A stretch of 64,000 nucleotides of DNA from Halomonas sp. CH40 (GTDB lineage: Bacteria > Pseudomonadota > Gammaproteobacteria > Pseudomonadales > Halomonadaceae), in assembly GCA_041875495.1 (NCBI GenBank), contig CP112982.1:2480001-2544000 (forward strand), written 5' to 3'. The notes beneath the pieces were generated by a model. The model had not been told where the DNA came from, did not search any database, and worked only from the letters and a program-made list of their open reading frames with translations. The translations under genes and the position numbers were made by a program. This document shows positions 25,890-35,892 of the stretch, piece after piece (the first letter of the stretch is position 1; each line of letters starts with the position of its first letter).

Positions 25890-26669
25890 TCAGCGGGCTT
25901 TAAATTTTGCCTGCAAACTGGCCAGTTTTTCTTCCATGCTCAACGGCTGGCTACGAAAGTCTGTTGTCTGTGGGGTATCCGCAAATTCTTCCTGATACTT
26001 TTTTTGTGGCTCAACAGCCGCTTTATTATGTGGCTTGGTTTTTTTGGATACCATCTTACCCACCTCAGCCCTTTTAGCTGAGTGCTGTTTTTCTGAATAT
26101 GGCTTGCCGGATATTTTTTTGCCCGGCTGCTTCCGCAGGCGAGTGGCTTCTGGAGGTTGGGTCTGCTGGTTTGCTTTGCGCTTTTGAGCCGCAAACTCAG
26201 CGGCCTGTGCATCCACCACACCGGCACTGTTACCCTCAAGATCTACACGCTCTACGCCTTCCCGCATCGCCTTGATATAGCGCGGCAAATTGACATAGTT
26301 GGCTAATGCACGGCGGATCAACTTGTTCGACCAGGGTTCCCTGTCAGCCAGATCCTGATGAATGCCTACCTTGAGCGGTTGAGTGCGGCCCTTGAAAAAC
26401 GCCTGTGGGTAGCGCTCATACCACTGATCAAGTAGTTGATGAGGGCTAGGAGGAGTCGGTATGGAATCTGGCGATTGAGGGCTGGCATCTGCCTGGTCTG
26501 TTGAAGTTTCATCAACTGAAGGCTCATCAACAGGCGGCTGCACTGGCGTACTTTCAGCCAACTGGCTAGTCAACTCGCGGTTTTGCGCTTCCAGTGCCGC
26601 AATGACTTGCTGCGCCTCTTTAAGCCGAGCCTCCAGATCATCCAATAGCTGCATCACACTGGCCGACAT
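25890..26669 (-). CDS. ProQ/FinO-domain RNA-binding protein
   Basis: This 259-residue protein has an N-terminal coiled coil (LLDDLEARLKEAQQVIAALE), an acidic linker (about 38-75), and a ProQ/FinO domain (about 77-165: HQLLDQWYERYPQAFF, PLKVGIHQDL, RALANYVNLPRYIKAM). A very basic tail (about 165-225) follows. ProQ-domain proteins bind structured RNAs and act as RNA chaperones. The coiled-coil start and Lys/Arg-rich tail differ from E. coli ProQ, so I do not give the symbol. It starts 1 bp after folA ends and has AGGAG upstream. Confidence 0.85.
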   Translation of the reverse strand: MSASVMQLLDDLEARLKEAQQVIAALEAQNRELTSQLAESTPVQPPVDEPSVDETSTDQADASPQSPDSIPTPPSPHQLLDQWYERYPQAFFKGRTQPLKVGIHQDLADREPWSNKLIRRALANYVNLPRYIKAMREGVERVDLEGNSAGVVDAQAAEFAAQKRKANQQTQPPEATRLRKQPGKKISGKPYSEKQHSAKRAEVGKMVSKKTKPHNKAAVEPQKKYQEEFADTPQTTDFRSQPLSMEEKLASLQAKFKAR

Positions 26670-26670
26670 T

Positions 26671-27252
26671 TCAATCTCCTTGGCCTGTCACACCTGACAA
26701 CGCGGGTGCAAGACGCTCATAGATAACAAAATCGTAATCTGGCTGCCCAGGCGGCGGGGAACCTGCTACCCGCTGTTTTTCCTGCCACTGGCTGTCTGCA
26801 AGCTCAGGAAAACGGGTGTCTCCTTCAACCTCGACCTTGACTTCAGTAATGTATAGACGCTGAGCAGTATCAAGCGCTTGCGTATAGATCTCGCCGCCGC
26901 CCATGACCATCACCTCTTCAGCCGCTTCAATCGTCGCCTGCTGATCAGCCAGTTCCAGGGCATCCTGCAAACAATGGCAGACTCTCACGCCGGGATGCGA
27001 CCAGTTTTTATCGCGGGTCACTACAATGTTCAGCCGATTGGGCAGCGGCTTACCAATGGAGGCAAAGGTTTTGCGCCCCATCACCAGAGGCTTGGCCTGA
27101 GTCATACGCTTGAAGAACTTAAGATCCTCCGGCAGATACCAGGGCAGCTGGCCATCGACACCAATCACTCGATTCTGTGCCATGGCAACAATCATGGCCA
27201 CAGGTACTAACGGCTCGAAGCTTGCAGATGATGACGGTTTAACAGTGTTCAT
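26671..27252 (-). CDS. folA: Dihydrofolate reductase
   Basis: This 193-residue protein reduces dihydrofolate to tetrahydrofolate with NADPH. Family motifs are [19 protein letters not shown] (with the substrate-site Trp), [12 protein letters not shown] with the catalytic acidic residue, [17 protein letters not shown], and [10 protein letters not shown]. The 17-residue extension before the usual start is uncommon. The ATG overlaps the thyA stop by 3 bp, coupling the enzyme that makes dihydrofolate to the one that recycles it. Confidence 0.95.
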   Translation of the reverse strand: MNTVKPSSSASFEPLVPVAMIVAMAQNRVIGVDGQLPWYLPEDLKFFKRMTQAKPLVMGRKTFASIGKPLPNRLNIVVTRDKNWSHPGVRVCHCLQDALELADQQATIEAAEEVMVMGGGEIYTQALDTAQRLYITEVKVEVEGDTRFPELADSQWQEKQRVAGSPPPGQPDYDFVIYERLAPALSGVTGQGD

Positions 27253-28079
27253 ACGGCTACCTGTGCCTTGATATGGGGATGAGCCTCGTAGGCATCGATG
27301 GCAATATCATCAAATGCAAATGTGAACAGATCGTCAACCTGCGGGTTGAGCCTCAACTGCGGCGGCTCATAGGGCTTGCGCGTCAACTGCTCACGGGCCT
27401 GTTCAAAGTGGTTCGAGTAGAGATGGGCATCCCCCAGAGTGTGAATAAACTCACCTACTTTCAGGCCGGTGACCTGCGCTACCATACTGAGCAGCAGCGC
27501 ATAGCTTGCAATGTTGAAGGGCACACCCAGAAAAATATCGGCACTGCGCTGATAAAGCTGGCAAGACAGGCGACCGCCGGCAACATAGAACTGAAACAGG
27601 CAGTGACAGGGAGGCAGCTGCATGGCATCCACTTGGGCCGGGTTCCAGGCTGACACAATCAGGCGCCGCGACATCGGGTTAGCCTTGATCTGTTCGACCA
27701 GTTGGCTGATCTGGTCAACGCTACCACCCTCTGGACGCGGCCAGCTGCGCCACTGATAGCCGTAGACAGGCCCGAGGTTACCGTCAGCATCGGCCCATTC
27801 ATCCCAGATACGCACACCGTGTTCCTGCAGATAGGCAATATTGGTTTCACCACGCAGAAACCATAAAAGCTCATGAATGATGGAGCGCAAATGGAGTTTC
27901 TTGGTGGTCAACAGCGGAAAGCCACGCGAAAGATCAAAACGCATCTGATGACCGAACACGGAACGGGTACCGACGCCGGTTCGATCATCCCGGTCAACGC
28001 CCTGTTCAAGTACATGGCGCATCAGATCCAGATACGGCTGCTCAAGCGCTTGTTGCGAAGTAGGCGTTACATCAGTCAC
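27249..28079 (-). CDS. thyA: Thymidylate synthase
   Basis: This 276-residue protein methylates dUMP to dTMP using methylenetetrahydrofolate. Motifs seen are [29 protein letters not shown], the active-site Cys in [12 protein letters not shown], and [19 protein letters not shown]. It is about ten residues longer than the E. coli enzyme at the N-terminus. It lies in a minus-strand series with lgt upstream and folA overlapping downstream. Confidence 0.96.
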   Translation of the reverse strand: MTDVTPTSQQALEQPYLDLMRHVLEQGVDRDDRTGVGTRSVFGHQMRFDLSRGFPLLTTKKLHLRSIIHELLWFLRGETNIAYLQEHGVRIWDEWADADGNLGPVYGYQWRSWPRPEGGSVDQISQLVEQIKANPMSRRLIVSAWNPAQVDAMQLPPCHCLFQFYVAGGRLSCQLYQRSADIFLGVPFNIASYALLLSMVAQVTGLKVGEFIHTLGDAHLYSNHFEQAREQLTRKPYEPPQLRLNPQVDDLFTFAFDDIAIDAYEAHPHIKAQVAV

Positions 28080-28124
28080 AGAAAATCCAGATTAAAAAGC
28101 ATTCGGTTAAACATTCTATACCAG

Positions 28125-28172
28125 CGAAAACGCCCGCTGCCACTCCAACCACTCACCACTTACTATTCACTA
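28125..28172 (-). repeat. Degenerate heptamer array at the 3' end of lgt
   Basis: Read on the minus strand, imperfect 7-bp units (GGTGAAT, AGTGAAT, AGTAAGT, GGTGAGT, GGTTGGA) begin at the lgt stop codon and run beyond it. They resemble the perfect GAGTGGT arrays at 35734 and 61833, which also begin inside a stop codon on the coding strand. Confidence 0.55.
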
Positions 28173-28961
28173 TTCACCAACCACATCGACAGCTTGCCGC
28201 TGCGACCAGGCAATCAATATCAGACCTAGCGCTATCATCGGCAGCGTTAGCAGCATTCCCATGGTGAACCAGCCAAAGGCAAGATAGCCGATATGAGCAT
28301 CCGGCATACGCACAAATTCGACCATGAAGCGGAAGATGCCGTAACCGGTCAGAAAAGTCCCAGACACCAGGCCACGCTTTTGTGGCTTGGCGGAAATCCA
28401 CCACAGCAGCACAAACAGCACAACGCCTTCCAGCAGAGCCTCATAAAGCGCTGAAGGGTGCCTCGGTTCCTGCCCCATTCCGGGAAACGGCATGCCCCAG
28501 GGCAGGCTGGTCACTCGGCCTGGCAATTCATGATTGATGAAATTGCCAATCCGCCCAGCTCCCAGGCCAATGGGCACCAGCGGTGCAATGAAATCCATCA
28601 AGGTCAAAAATGCCAGCTGTTTCTTACGGGCGTAAAGCCAGGCCGCCAGCAGTACCCCCAGAAGCCCGCCATGAAAGCTCATACCGCCATCCCAGACGCG
28701 GAACACCCATAGTGGATCAGCGCTCCACTGTTCAAGGCCATAAAACAGCGCATAACCCAACCTTCCGCCTACCACTACGCCAATGGCTGCGTAAAACAGC
28801 AGGTCACCGATATCATCACGGGTAAGGCCAATCCGCGCTGCGCGAACGCTGCCCAGCCACCAGGCGGCCACAAACCCCACTACATACATCAGCCCGTACC
28901 AGTGAACCTGAAGGGGGCCGACTGCAATCGCGACGGGGTCAATTTCTGGATAAGCAATCAT
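28170..28961 (-). CDS. lgt: Prolipoprotein diacylglyceryl transferase
   Basis: This 263-residue inner-membrane enzyme transfers diacylglycerol from phosphatidylglycerol to the lipobox Cys of prolipoproteins. About seven membrane helices are seen, with [12 protein letters not shown] near the N-terminus, GGRLGY, the catalytic-region motif DGGMSFHGG, and the signature [14 protein letters not shown]. Its C-terminus carries the start of a degenerate heptamer repeat. The upstream neighbour is a TauE-like exporter, 18 bp away. Confidence 0.95.
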   Translation of the reverse strand: MIAYPEIDPVAIAVGPLQVHWYGLMYVVGFVAAWWLGSVRAARIGLTRDDIGDLLFYAAIGVVVGGRLGYALFYGLEQWSADPLWVFRVWDGGMSFHGGLLGVLLAAWLYARKKQLAFLTLMDFIAPLVPIGLGAGRIGNFINHELPGRVTSLPWGMPFPGMGQEPRHPSALYEALLEGVVLFVLLWWISAKPQKRGLVSGTFLTGYGIFRFMVEFVRMPDAHIGYLAFGWFTMGMLLTLPMIALGLILIAWSQRQAVDVVGE

Positions 28962-28979
28962 AAATCTTCTCTAAGGCTA

Positions 28980-29777
28980 TCAACCAAGAATGAAACGTAA
29001 CCCCACCAGGGTCAGCAGGGTCGCAAAGGCGTAACGTAGGATATGCGCGGATAGAACATGTGCCAGTCTGACCCCGAGCCGGGCAAAAGGAACGCTGGTC
29101 AAGACAATCCCCAGAAAAGCGGGCCACATGACAAAGCCGGTCGCCGCCGCAGGCAGCAAAGGATGCCCCCAGCCCACGACAATAAAAGTCAGTGCGCCAA
29201 ACAGTGCGATAGGCAGCCCGCAGGCAGCAGAGGTTCCCACCGCCTGGGTCATTTTTGCGCCACAGCGTGACAGCCAAGGTACTGTCAAGGTACCGCCGCC
29301 AATCCCAAACAGGGCTGAAATAGCGCCAATCACTGCCCCTGCCGCCATCATCACCAGTTTGCCCGGAGCCTGGCTGCCCGGCTTGGGCGAAAGCCCCATC
29401 ACCATCTTCAGTGCCACCAGCAGAACAAAGACACCAAACAAGGTGCCAAGCAAAGTGCCGGAAAGGGTATCAGCCACAAAAACGCCGGCAATAGCGCCCA
29501 GCATCAGGCCAGGCAGCAAAGCCATAAACCAGGGTTTATCGACACTGCCCTTACGAAAATGACCATAAGCAGAGGATGCCCCCGTAATCACTATGGTGGC
29601 CAGCGAAGTGCCAATTGCCAGGTGCATAAGTACCTCAGGGGCAATACCTTGCCACTCAAAGGCCAATGCCAGCACCGGCACGATGATCAGACCACCGCCA
29701 ACACCAAACAACCCAGCCATGGTGCCTGCAACTGCACCCAGCAGCAGATAGACCGCAAACGTCAATATCACCGTCAT
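28980..29777 (-). CDS. TauE/SafE family anion exporter
   Basis: This 265-residue inner-membrane protein has about eight helices and the two family repeats with glycine motifs: GTMAGLFGVGGGLIIVPVL in the first half and GAISALFGIGGGTLTVP in the second. The family exports sulfite or other sulfonate-related anions; the substrate here is unknown. It overlaps the preceding truncated sensor gene by 4 bp. Confidence 0.88.
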   Translation of the reverse strand: MTVILTFAVYLLLGAVAGTMAGLFGVGGGLIIVPVLALAFEWQGIAPEVLMHLAIGTSLATIVITGASSAYGHFRKGSVDKPWFMALLPGLMLGAIAGVFVADTLSGTLLGTLFGVFVLLVALKMVMGLSPKPGSQAPGKLVMMAAGAVIGAISALFGIGGGTLTVPWLSRCGAKMTQAVGTSAACGLPIALFGALTFIVVGWGHPLLPAAATGFVMWPAFLGIVLTSVPFARLGVRLAHVLSAHILRYAFATLLTLVGLRFILG

Positions 29778-30949
29778 GGCGTTAAAGCCTCGTTAGGTTC
29801 ATCAGGAAAATGTTCATCAGGAAACCAGGCAACCACACGGCTGATCAGGCTTTCAGGCTGATAAGGTTTGGCGAGCAGATCATTCATACCTGCCTGCAGG
29901 CAACGCTCACGGCCAGCCCCGTCAGCGTTGGCCGTGAGCGCCACCAGAATACTGCTGTCCAGTTGCTGCGCCTGTTCGTACCTACGCCACCGTCGACTGG
30001 CTTCCAGGCCATCCATTTCCGGCATAAAAATATCCATGAATACCAGATCAAAATGCTGTTGTTGCTGGCAGGCCAGGGCTTTCTCACCACTGTCCACTGC
30101 GGTCACCTCAAGGCCAAGCTTATCCAGCACCTGCTTAGCCAACATCAGGTTGACCGGACCATCATCCACCACCAACACACTGGCCCGCCGGGTCGGCATT
30201 TTTAGCCTACTGCTCGCCTCAACCGGGGCGTCATCAACAAGGTTACCCAGCAGTGCGCGAATATCGGCTAAACGTTCTTTAAGCTCACTTACACCTTCCA
30301 CGCCACCGCCTTCAGTGTGTGCAGCCCAGTGGTCTACATACTTGAAAAGCAGGCTGGTCTCGCGACGCAGAAGATTAAGGTAACCGGACTTTAACCGCGA
30401 TTCTTCCCTTGCCCGGTCACGCCCTAGCTGCAGGTGGTTCAGCTGTTGCCGCGTATGAGCCAGGTCATCCAACAAGGTTTCACGGGAATCTTCGCCACTA
30501 TGAGTAACGCCAGGCAACACTTTGTAGCCTGAATGGCGCATCACTGCGAGTTGACGATTGACACTTTCAAGGCGCTCCAGAAGGTGTGCTCTCATCCAGG
30601 TATCATCATTCACCACAGCAGCAAGCCCTGCACGGTTACAGTGTGAGCCAATCACCCCGACATGCTCCTCAAGTTCACCGATAGTTTGTTCAAACGCCCG
30701 CTCGCTACGCCTAGCCCTGGCGCGCAACAAAACGATAAAGACACCAAGGTTCAGGCTGCTGCCGAGCAGTAGTATCGCCATGATGCTCAGAAGGGGCAGC
30801 CACAAGGTTTCTGGAGGCTTGCCGCCCATTATCATGGCGGCTACCAGAATGCACAGCAGCACCAATGCCAGCTGCACCAACAGACAAGGCCACAGAACAG
30901 GCCAGATGATGTGACGCCAGAAATGCTCCTTGCGATACGAATAGGTCAT
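29774..30949 (-). CDS. Membrane-anchored response regulator with degenerate kinase region (BarA-like)
   Basis: This 391-residue protein has two membrane helices (about 15-75), a coiled region, and a segment positioned like a histidine-kinase dimerisation helix (SRLKSGYLNLLRRETSLLFK). The phospho-accepting His of that helix is missing and there is no ATPase domain. The C-terminal receiver domain is complete: VLVVDDGPVN, phospho-acceptor Asp in LVFMDIFMPEMDGLEA, switch Thr in ALTAN, and Lys in LAKPY. It resembles a BarA-type hybrid sensor that has lost its catalytic core. It must be phosphorylated by another kinase, if at all. Confidence 0.8.
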   Translation of the reverse strand: MTYSYRKEHFWRHIIWPVLWPCLLVQLALVLLCILVAAMIMGGKPPETLWLPLLSIMAILLLGSSLNLGVFIVLLRARARRSERAFEQTIGELEEHVGVIGSHCNRAGLAAVVNDDTWMRAHLLERLESVNRQLAVMRHSGYKVLPGVTHSGEDSRETLLDDLAHTRQQLNHLQLGRDRAREESRLKSGYLNLLRRETSLLFKYVDHWAAHTEGGGVEGVSELKERLADIRALLGNLVDDAPVEASSRLKMPTRRASVLVVDDGPVNLMLAKQVLDKLGLEVTAVDSGEKALACQQQQHFDLVFMDIFMPEMDGLEASRRWRRYEQAQQLDSSILVALTANADGAGRERCLQAGMNDLLAKPYQPESLISRVVAWFPDEHFPDEPNEALTP

Positions 30950-31207
30950 CAGGCCGTCCTGTTGGCTGGGTGCCTGTTTACAGTTATATGCTCAATACAG
31001 CATGATTGCCCAGTGGTCATCTCGGGAGAGCCAGTTTACGCGGCACAGTCAGTGATGTCATGAAGCGATATCATGAAGCTATGCTGATGGTAGTACCTCT
31101 GCATTCTACCAGCAGCGCTGTTACCTATATCTTTAGTTATTAAAATAATTAAGCTATTCAAATAGTTACCTTACTCGCTAACGCATACAGACTTTAGGAA
31201 GCCAAGC

Positions 31208-31981
31208 ATGTGCCTTCTTGCCTTTGATTGGCAGCCCCAAACGCTGACCCCGCTACGTCTTATCGGCAACCGCGATGAATTTCACGAACGTCCCACCCAG
31301 CCACTGCATGGCTGGAACGACGCTCCTATTATCGGTGGTAGGGATCTTCAGGCCGGTGGCTCCTGGCTGGCGATCAACCGGCATAGTGGCCGAGTGGCAA
31401 CAGTCACCAATGTTCGCGACCCTTACCTGGTGCCCCCTCGGGGAGCTCCCAGCCGAGGCGAGCTGATCCGCCAGGCATTGACTTGCCCCAACCTCGAAGA
31501 CTGGCTGGAACAGATGAGTCATGATGCTCACCGCTATGCGGGCTTTAACCTGCTGGTAGCGACGTCTGACACCCTCTGGCATATGCATCGCGGGCGCGAA
31601 AAAATCACCCTTGGCCGTGTCAGCAAAGGCATCCACGTACTTTCAAATGCGGATCTGGATACCCCTTGGCCCAAGGCACTTAACCTGCAAGCGGCCATGC
31701 AAGCTGATAGACAAATACCGCAGGCTCATTGGCCACAAGTTGCGCTAAGGGCTATTCAGCAAAGCCAGGAGGCACCGTCAGAAGCCGTACCTGATACGGG
31801 TATCGAACCGGCGCTGGAAAAAAAGCTGTCAGCGGCCTTTATTGTTGGCGAAAGCTATGGAACCCGGGCGACGACTTGGCTGACATGCCACCAGGGTGGA
31901 TCTATCAGCATCACGGAACAGAGTTTTGGCCCCATGGCAGCTCCCATGGGTGACATCACGCTCACGTTGGAAGCTGCCTGA
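31208..31981 (+). CDS. NRDE family protein (TANGO2-like)
   Basis: This 257-residue protein of the NRDE/TANGO2 family begins MCLLAFDW, with the conserved Cys2. It carries the name-giving motif GNRDEFHERPT at about residue 19, then GGRDLQAGGSWLAIN and GRVATVTNVRDP. The ATG has AGGAAG upstream. The N-terminal nucleophile-like fold with Cys2 suggests hydrolase ancestry, and eukaryotic TANGO2 has been linked to metabolism and haem handling. The bacterial role is not established. Confidence 0.85.
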   Translation: MCLLAFDWQPQTLTPLRLIGNRDEFHERPTQPLHGWNDAPIIGGRDLQAGGSWLAINRHSGRVATVTNVRDPYLVPPRGAPSRGELIRQALTCPNLEDWLEQMSHDAHRYAGFNLLVATSDTLWHMHRGREKITLGRVSKGIHVLSNADLDTPWPKALNLQAAMQADRQIPQAHWPQVALRAIQQSQEAPSEAVPDTGIEPALEKKLSAAFIVGESYGTRATTWLTCHQGGSISITEQSFGPMAAPMGDITLTLEAA

Positions 31982-32050
31982 GCCTGAGTTTTCCTGAAAT
32001 GAGCTTTCCTGCAATGGACCAGGGAGCACTCGCGCCCTCAGGCGCATGAC

Positions 32051-34336
32051 TTAGGCACAGGACTTGGGCGGCATCAAATGGCCAAGCTCCCAAGCGTCCA
32101 TACGCGCATCCAGATGGGCATGTACCTGTGCTGGCGTATCCAGCTGCATGATCTCATCAAGGAGCTGTTTCGCGTCCACCAAGGTAACTCTGCGTATTGC
32201 GGCGCGCACCTTGGGTAAATTTGGTGCATTCATGGATAGACTGTTAAAGCCCATAGCCATCAATAAAAGCGCGCCCGCCGGGTCTCCCGCCAGCTCACCG
32301 CACAGTGAAATTGGCTTATCCAGGCGTTTGGCATCCTGAGCCAGCTCCACCAGTGCCCCCAAAAGAGCCGGATGCAGTGCATCATAAAGGTCAGCGACCC
32401 GTGGATTGTTTCTGTCGACCGCCAACAGGTACTGGGTCAGGTCATTGCTTCCCACTGAAAAGAAATCAACCCGCTTGGCCAGGGCATCCATCTGATAGAT
32501 CGCCGCCGGCACTTCAATCATGACGCCTACCTTGGGCCGCTCAACCGCGATACCCTCTTCACCCAGCTCCTCAACCGCCCGCTCCATCAGGCGCAAGGCT
32601 TCATCAACTTCTTCAACATTGGTAATCATCGGGAACAGCACATACAGATTATCCAGCCCCTGGGACGCTTTGAGCATGGCGCGCAACTGGACCATCAGAA
32701 CTTCCGGATGATCAAGCGTGACCCGCATACCCCGCCAACCCAAAAAGGGGTTGGCCTCCTCAATCGGGAAGTAAGGCAAGTCCTTGTCTCCACCAATATC
32801 CAAGGTACGCATCACCACAGGCAAGGGCGAAAAGCTTTCCAGCTGATCCCGATACAGTCGCGTCTGCTCTTTTTCGCCGGGGAAGCGCTCGGTAATCATG
32901 AAGGGCACTTCGGTACGGTACAGCCCCACACCACTGATACGGCTTTTCAGCAAGGCCACCACATCCACGGTCAGGCCCGTGTTCACCATCAGCGGCACCT
33001 TGTAGCCATCTGGGGTCTGGCTAGGCAAGTCCTGTTCGTGCTCCAACAGGGCTGTCAGGGCCTTCTCTTCTTCAATCAGGGTGGTATAGTGAGCGGTCAG
33101 TTCAGGGCTGGGACGGACGAACAGGCGCCCGCGGTGGCCGTCCAGCACCACTGGGGCGCCGGAAAGGCGCGGCAGCGGCAGGTCAACCATTCCTAATACC
33201 GTTGGAATGCCCATGGCCCGGGCGATAATCGCCACATGGGAGGTGCTTGAACCGCGCACGGATACCAGTCCTTTCAAGCGCTCGCGCGGCACCTCACCCA
33301 GCATGGCCACGCTGATTTCATCGCCCACCAGAATGGCGTTTTCCGGATAGGTATCCGGTGTAGAGGGCGTATCTTCCTGCAGATGCGCCAGCACCCGACG
33401 GCCCAGATCACGAATATCCGCCGCACGTTCGCGCAGGTAGTCGTCATCAACGCGCTCCAGATATTGCACATGACGGCGCACCACATCGGCAAGCGCCCCT
33501 GGCGCCCACTGGCCTTCGCGGATGCGTTTTTCCACTTCCTCGGTCAGTGCTGCTTCACCCAGCATCTGCTGATAGACATCAAACAGTGCCAGTTCCTGAG
33601 CTGAAATACGATTGACCAGTCGCTCTGCCGCCGCGCGAATTTCACTCCGGGTCTTGCTGACCGCCTCCTTGAGGCGGGACACCTCAAAATCCATGTCACT
33701 CGGCACCAGATCTGGCACGCTATTAAGATCTGCCGGTGGCGTGATCACCACCGCCTCGCCTATACCGATACCCGGTGATGCTGCCACCCCCTTGAAAGTT
33801 GCCTGGCTGCCTGCCAGCGAAGGTCGCGTAAAGTTGCCGGTAGCCAGGGCATGTGCCAATACGCCCGCTAACTGAGCCGCCATGGTGACCAGAAAGGCTT
33901 CATCCTCATCGTCATAACGGCGCTTTTCTGCCTGTTGCACCACCAGTACGCCGAGCATCTGGCGCTGATGAATGATAGGCACACCCAAGAAGCTTGAGTA
34001 ACGCTCCTCTCCGGTGGATTCAAAGTAGCGAAAATGAGGATGTAATTGGGCATCCTCCAGATTAAGTGGCTCACTGCGCTTGGCCACCAGACCCACCAGA
34101 CCTTCGCCCAAGGGTAGCACTACCCGGCCAACTGCCTGGGTACGCAGGCCAATGGTCTCCATCAGGATTAATGATTCAAGCTCCTGATCATAAAGATAAA
34201 ACGAGCACACGTCAGTGTGCATGGCCTTACGGATCCGGCGCACCATAGTCGCCAGGGCCGCATCCAGATTACGCGCGCCATTCACTTCCTGGATGACGCG
34301 ACGCAGCACCTCGAGCATGGACGTTTTACTTTTCAC
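32051..34336 (-). CDS. ptsP: Phosphoenolpyruvate-protein phosphotransferase PtsP (enzyme I-Ntr)
   Basis: This 761-residue cytosolic protein is the first enzyme of the nitrogen phosphotransferase chain, passing phosphate from PEP to NPr. An N-terminal GAF domain (about 1-160) is followed by the enzyme-I domains. The phosphorylated His lies in GSSTSHVAIIARAMGIPTV, with the PEP-binding barrel GLYRTEVPFM and the C-terminal active Cys in ISLCGELAGDP. The start is GTG at 34336. It follows rppH on the same strand, a common gammaproteobacterial arrangement. Confidence 0.93.
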   Translation of the reverse strand: MKSKTSMLEVLRRVIQEVNGARNLDAALATMVRRIRKAMHTDVCSFYLYDQELESLILMETIGLRTQAVGRVVLPLGEGLVGLVAKRSEPLNLEDAQLHPHFRYFESTGEERYSSFLGVPIIHQRQMLGVLVVQQAEKRRYDDEDEAFLVTMAAQLAGVLAHALATGNFTRPSLAGSQATFKGVAASPGIGIGEAVVITPPADLNSVPDLVPSDMDFEVSRLKEAVSKTRSEIRAAAERLVNRISAQELALFDVYQQMLGEAALTEEVEKRIREGQWAPGALADVVRRHVQYLERVDDDYLRERAADIRDLGRRVLAHLQEDTPSTPDTYPENAILVGDEISVAMLGEVPRERLKGLVSVRGSSTSHVAIIARAMGIPTVLGMVDLPLPRLSGAPVVLDGHRGRLFVRPSPELTAHYTTLIEEEKALTALLEHEQDLPSQTPDGYKVPLMVNTGLTVDVVALLKSRISGVGLYRTEVPFMITERFPGEKEQTRLYRDQLESFSPLPVVMRTLDIGGDKDLPYFPIEEANPFLGWRGMRVTLDHPEVLMVQLRAMLKASQGLDNLYVLFPMITNVEEVDEALRLMERAVEELGEEGIAVERPKVGVMIEVPAAIYQMDALAKRVDFFSVGSNDLTQYLLAVDRNNPRVADLYDALHPALLGALVELAQDAKRLDKPISLCGELAGDPAGALLLMAMGFNSLSMNAPNLPKVRAAIRRVTLVDAKQLLDEIMQLDTPAQVHAHLDARMDAWELGHLMPPKSCA

Positions 34337-34360
34337 TATTATTGGCCTCGCTGAGGAAAA

Positions 34361-34933
34361 TTAGGGTTCACCGGACCTTGAAGAACCATCGCTTGCAGAA
34401 ACATCGCTTGAGTAACCACCACCTGACGACTCTATCAGCGATGAATCGCCCTCCAGGGCAACACGCTGAAGGCGCGGTGAAAGCTCACGTAGCGCTCGGC
34501 GATAGACTTCCCGCTTGAACGGCACCACCTGCCCAAGCGGATACCAGTAGCTGACCCAGCGCCAGCCATCGAATTCAGGCTTGGGGGTTGCCGTCATGCA
34601 AATCTGGCTTTCCTGGCAGCGAATCTGCAGTAAAAACCACTTCTGTTTCTGGCCGATGCACACCGGCCTGGCATGGGTTCGAATCATGCGACGTGGTAGG
34701 CGATAGCGCAGCCACCCTCGGGTGCAGGCGACAATATCAACGTCATTGGCGGTCAGGCCAATTTCCTCATGCAACTCACGAAAGAGTGCTTGATGTGGCG
34801 TTTCACTTGCCTTGATGCCTCCCTGAGGGAATTGCCACGCATTCTGCCCTACACGACGCGCCCAAAGCAGTTGCCCCTCGGCGTTGGCAATAATGATGCC
34901 AACGTTGGGGCGAAAGCCGTCTGCGTCGATCAC
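34361..34933 (-). CDS. rppH: RNA pyrophosphohydrolase
   Basis: This Nudix enzyme of about 190 residues removes pyrophosphate from the 5' end of mRNA and so triggers decay. The Nudix box is [20 protein letters not shown] followed by IGL (about residues 37-59). Family features include WQFPQGG and [23 protein letters not shown] place the start at the GTG giving [13 protein letters not shown], with AAGG 8 bp upstream, rather than three codons earlier. The Ser/Gly-rich C-terminal tail is longer than usual. It is followed by ptsP. Confidence 0.93.
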   Translation of the reverse strand: MIDADGFRPNVGIIIANAEGQLLWARRVGQNAWQFPQGGIKASETPHQALFRELHEEIGLTANDVDIVACTRGWLRYRLPRRMIRTHARPVCIGQKQKWFLLQIRCQESQICMTATPKPEFDGWRWVSYWYPLGQVVPFKREVYRRALRELSPRLQRVALEGDSSLIESSGGGYSSDVSASDGSSRSGEP

Positions 34934-35078
34934 GGACGTCACCTTAATAAATTTTTAGTTGCCCCCATTTTTCCACAAGCAAGACAAGCGTATCAATACA
35001 ATATAACGCTAAGTGGTTAAACCAGGGTGACTCTGCGATAATTCATCGCCTCATAACATAACATTAAAGGGGAGCGCC

Positions 35079-35735
35079 GTGAGTCTGGCTATTTTCGATC
35101 TGGACAACACCTTGTTATCCACCGACAGCGATCACGCCTGGGGCGAATTCCTGCTCGAGCAAGGCGCGGTAGATGCGGTGGCCTACCACGCCGCCAATGA
35201 ACGCTTTATGGCGGACTATAATGCGGGCACCCTGGATATCCATGCCTTTCTGGAGGTGGCCTTAAAACCACTGGCCGAGCACAGCCCCGAACAGCTTGCC
35301 GCCTGGCACCAGCAGTTCATGGCCAGCAAGATTGAACCGCACATCCTGCCCAAGGCCGAAGAGCTTATTGCCCGCCACCGCACGCGTGGTGATACGCTGT
35401 TGATTATCACTGCCACCAATCTGTTCATTACCGGCCCGATTGCCGAACGGCTGGGTATTGATCATCTGATCGCCGTGGAGCCAGAGATCATTGATGGCCG
35501 CTACACAGGCAGGGTAAGCGGCATTCCGAGTTTTCGTGAAGGCAAGGTCACCCGGCTTGAGCAATGGCTGGAACACCAGGATATGACCCTCGACGGCGCC
35601 TGGTTCTATAGCGACTCACATAATGACCTGCCGCTCCTTGAGCAGGTAGATCATCCGATCGCGGTTGACCCCGACGACACCCTGCGCCAGATCGCCGAAC
35701 AGCGCCAGTGGCGAATCATGAGCCTGCGGGATTGA
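35079..35735 (+). CDS. HAD-IB family phosphatase
   Basis: This 218-residue phosphatase is related to SerB and histidinol-phosphatases. The nucleophile motif is FDLDNTLLSTDS, followed by IITATN, the Lys region, and the C-terminal FYSDSHNDLPLL that binds Mg. The GTG start has AGGGGAG upstream. The gene is divergent from rppH. Its stop codon is the first unit of a 10-copy heptamer array. Confidence 0.85.
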   Translation: MSLAIFDLDNTLLSTDSDHAWGEFLLEQGAVDAVAYHAANERFMADYNAGTLDIHAFLEVALKPLAEHSPEQLAAWHQQFMASKIEPHILPKAEELIARHRTRGDTLLIITATNLFITGPIAERLGIDHLIAVEPEIIDGRYTGRVSGIPSFREGKVTRLEQWLEHQDMTLDGAWFYSDSHNDLPLLEQVDHPIAVDPDDTLRQIAEQRQWRIMSLRD

Positions 35736-35803
35736 GTGGTGAGTGGTGAGTGGTGAGTGGTGAGTGGTGAGTGGTGAGTGGTGAGTGGTGAGTGGTGAGT
35801 GGT
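35734..35803 (+). repeat. Heptamer tandem array, ten copies of GAGTGGT
   Basis: Ten perfect 7-bp units run from 35734 to 35803. The first unit begins on the last two bases of the stop codon TGA of the HAD phosphatase gene. A bidirectional terminator follows 18 bp later. The same unit occurs three times at 61833-61853 in the same arrangement. Confidence 0.95.
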
Positions 35804-35821
35804 GAAATGTTATCAAACTGA

Positions 35822-35851
35822 AAAACCCCGCAAGCATGCTCGCGGGGTTTT
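35822..35851. terminator. Bidirectional terminator between the HAD gene and mdh
   Basis: AAAACCCCGC (35822-35831) and GCGGGGTTTT (35842-35851) form a perfect 10-bp stem with A/T runs on both sides. It serves the convergent HAD phosphatase (+) and mdh (-) genes. Confidence 0.88.
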
Positions 35852-35892
35852 GCGTATATCGAGCGCTTTTTCAGGCGCTCCATATAACATGC

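Noticed and set aside
35734..35803. CRISPR array
   Set aside because: The units are 7 bp, contiguous and without spacers, so it is a simple tandem repeat.
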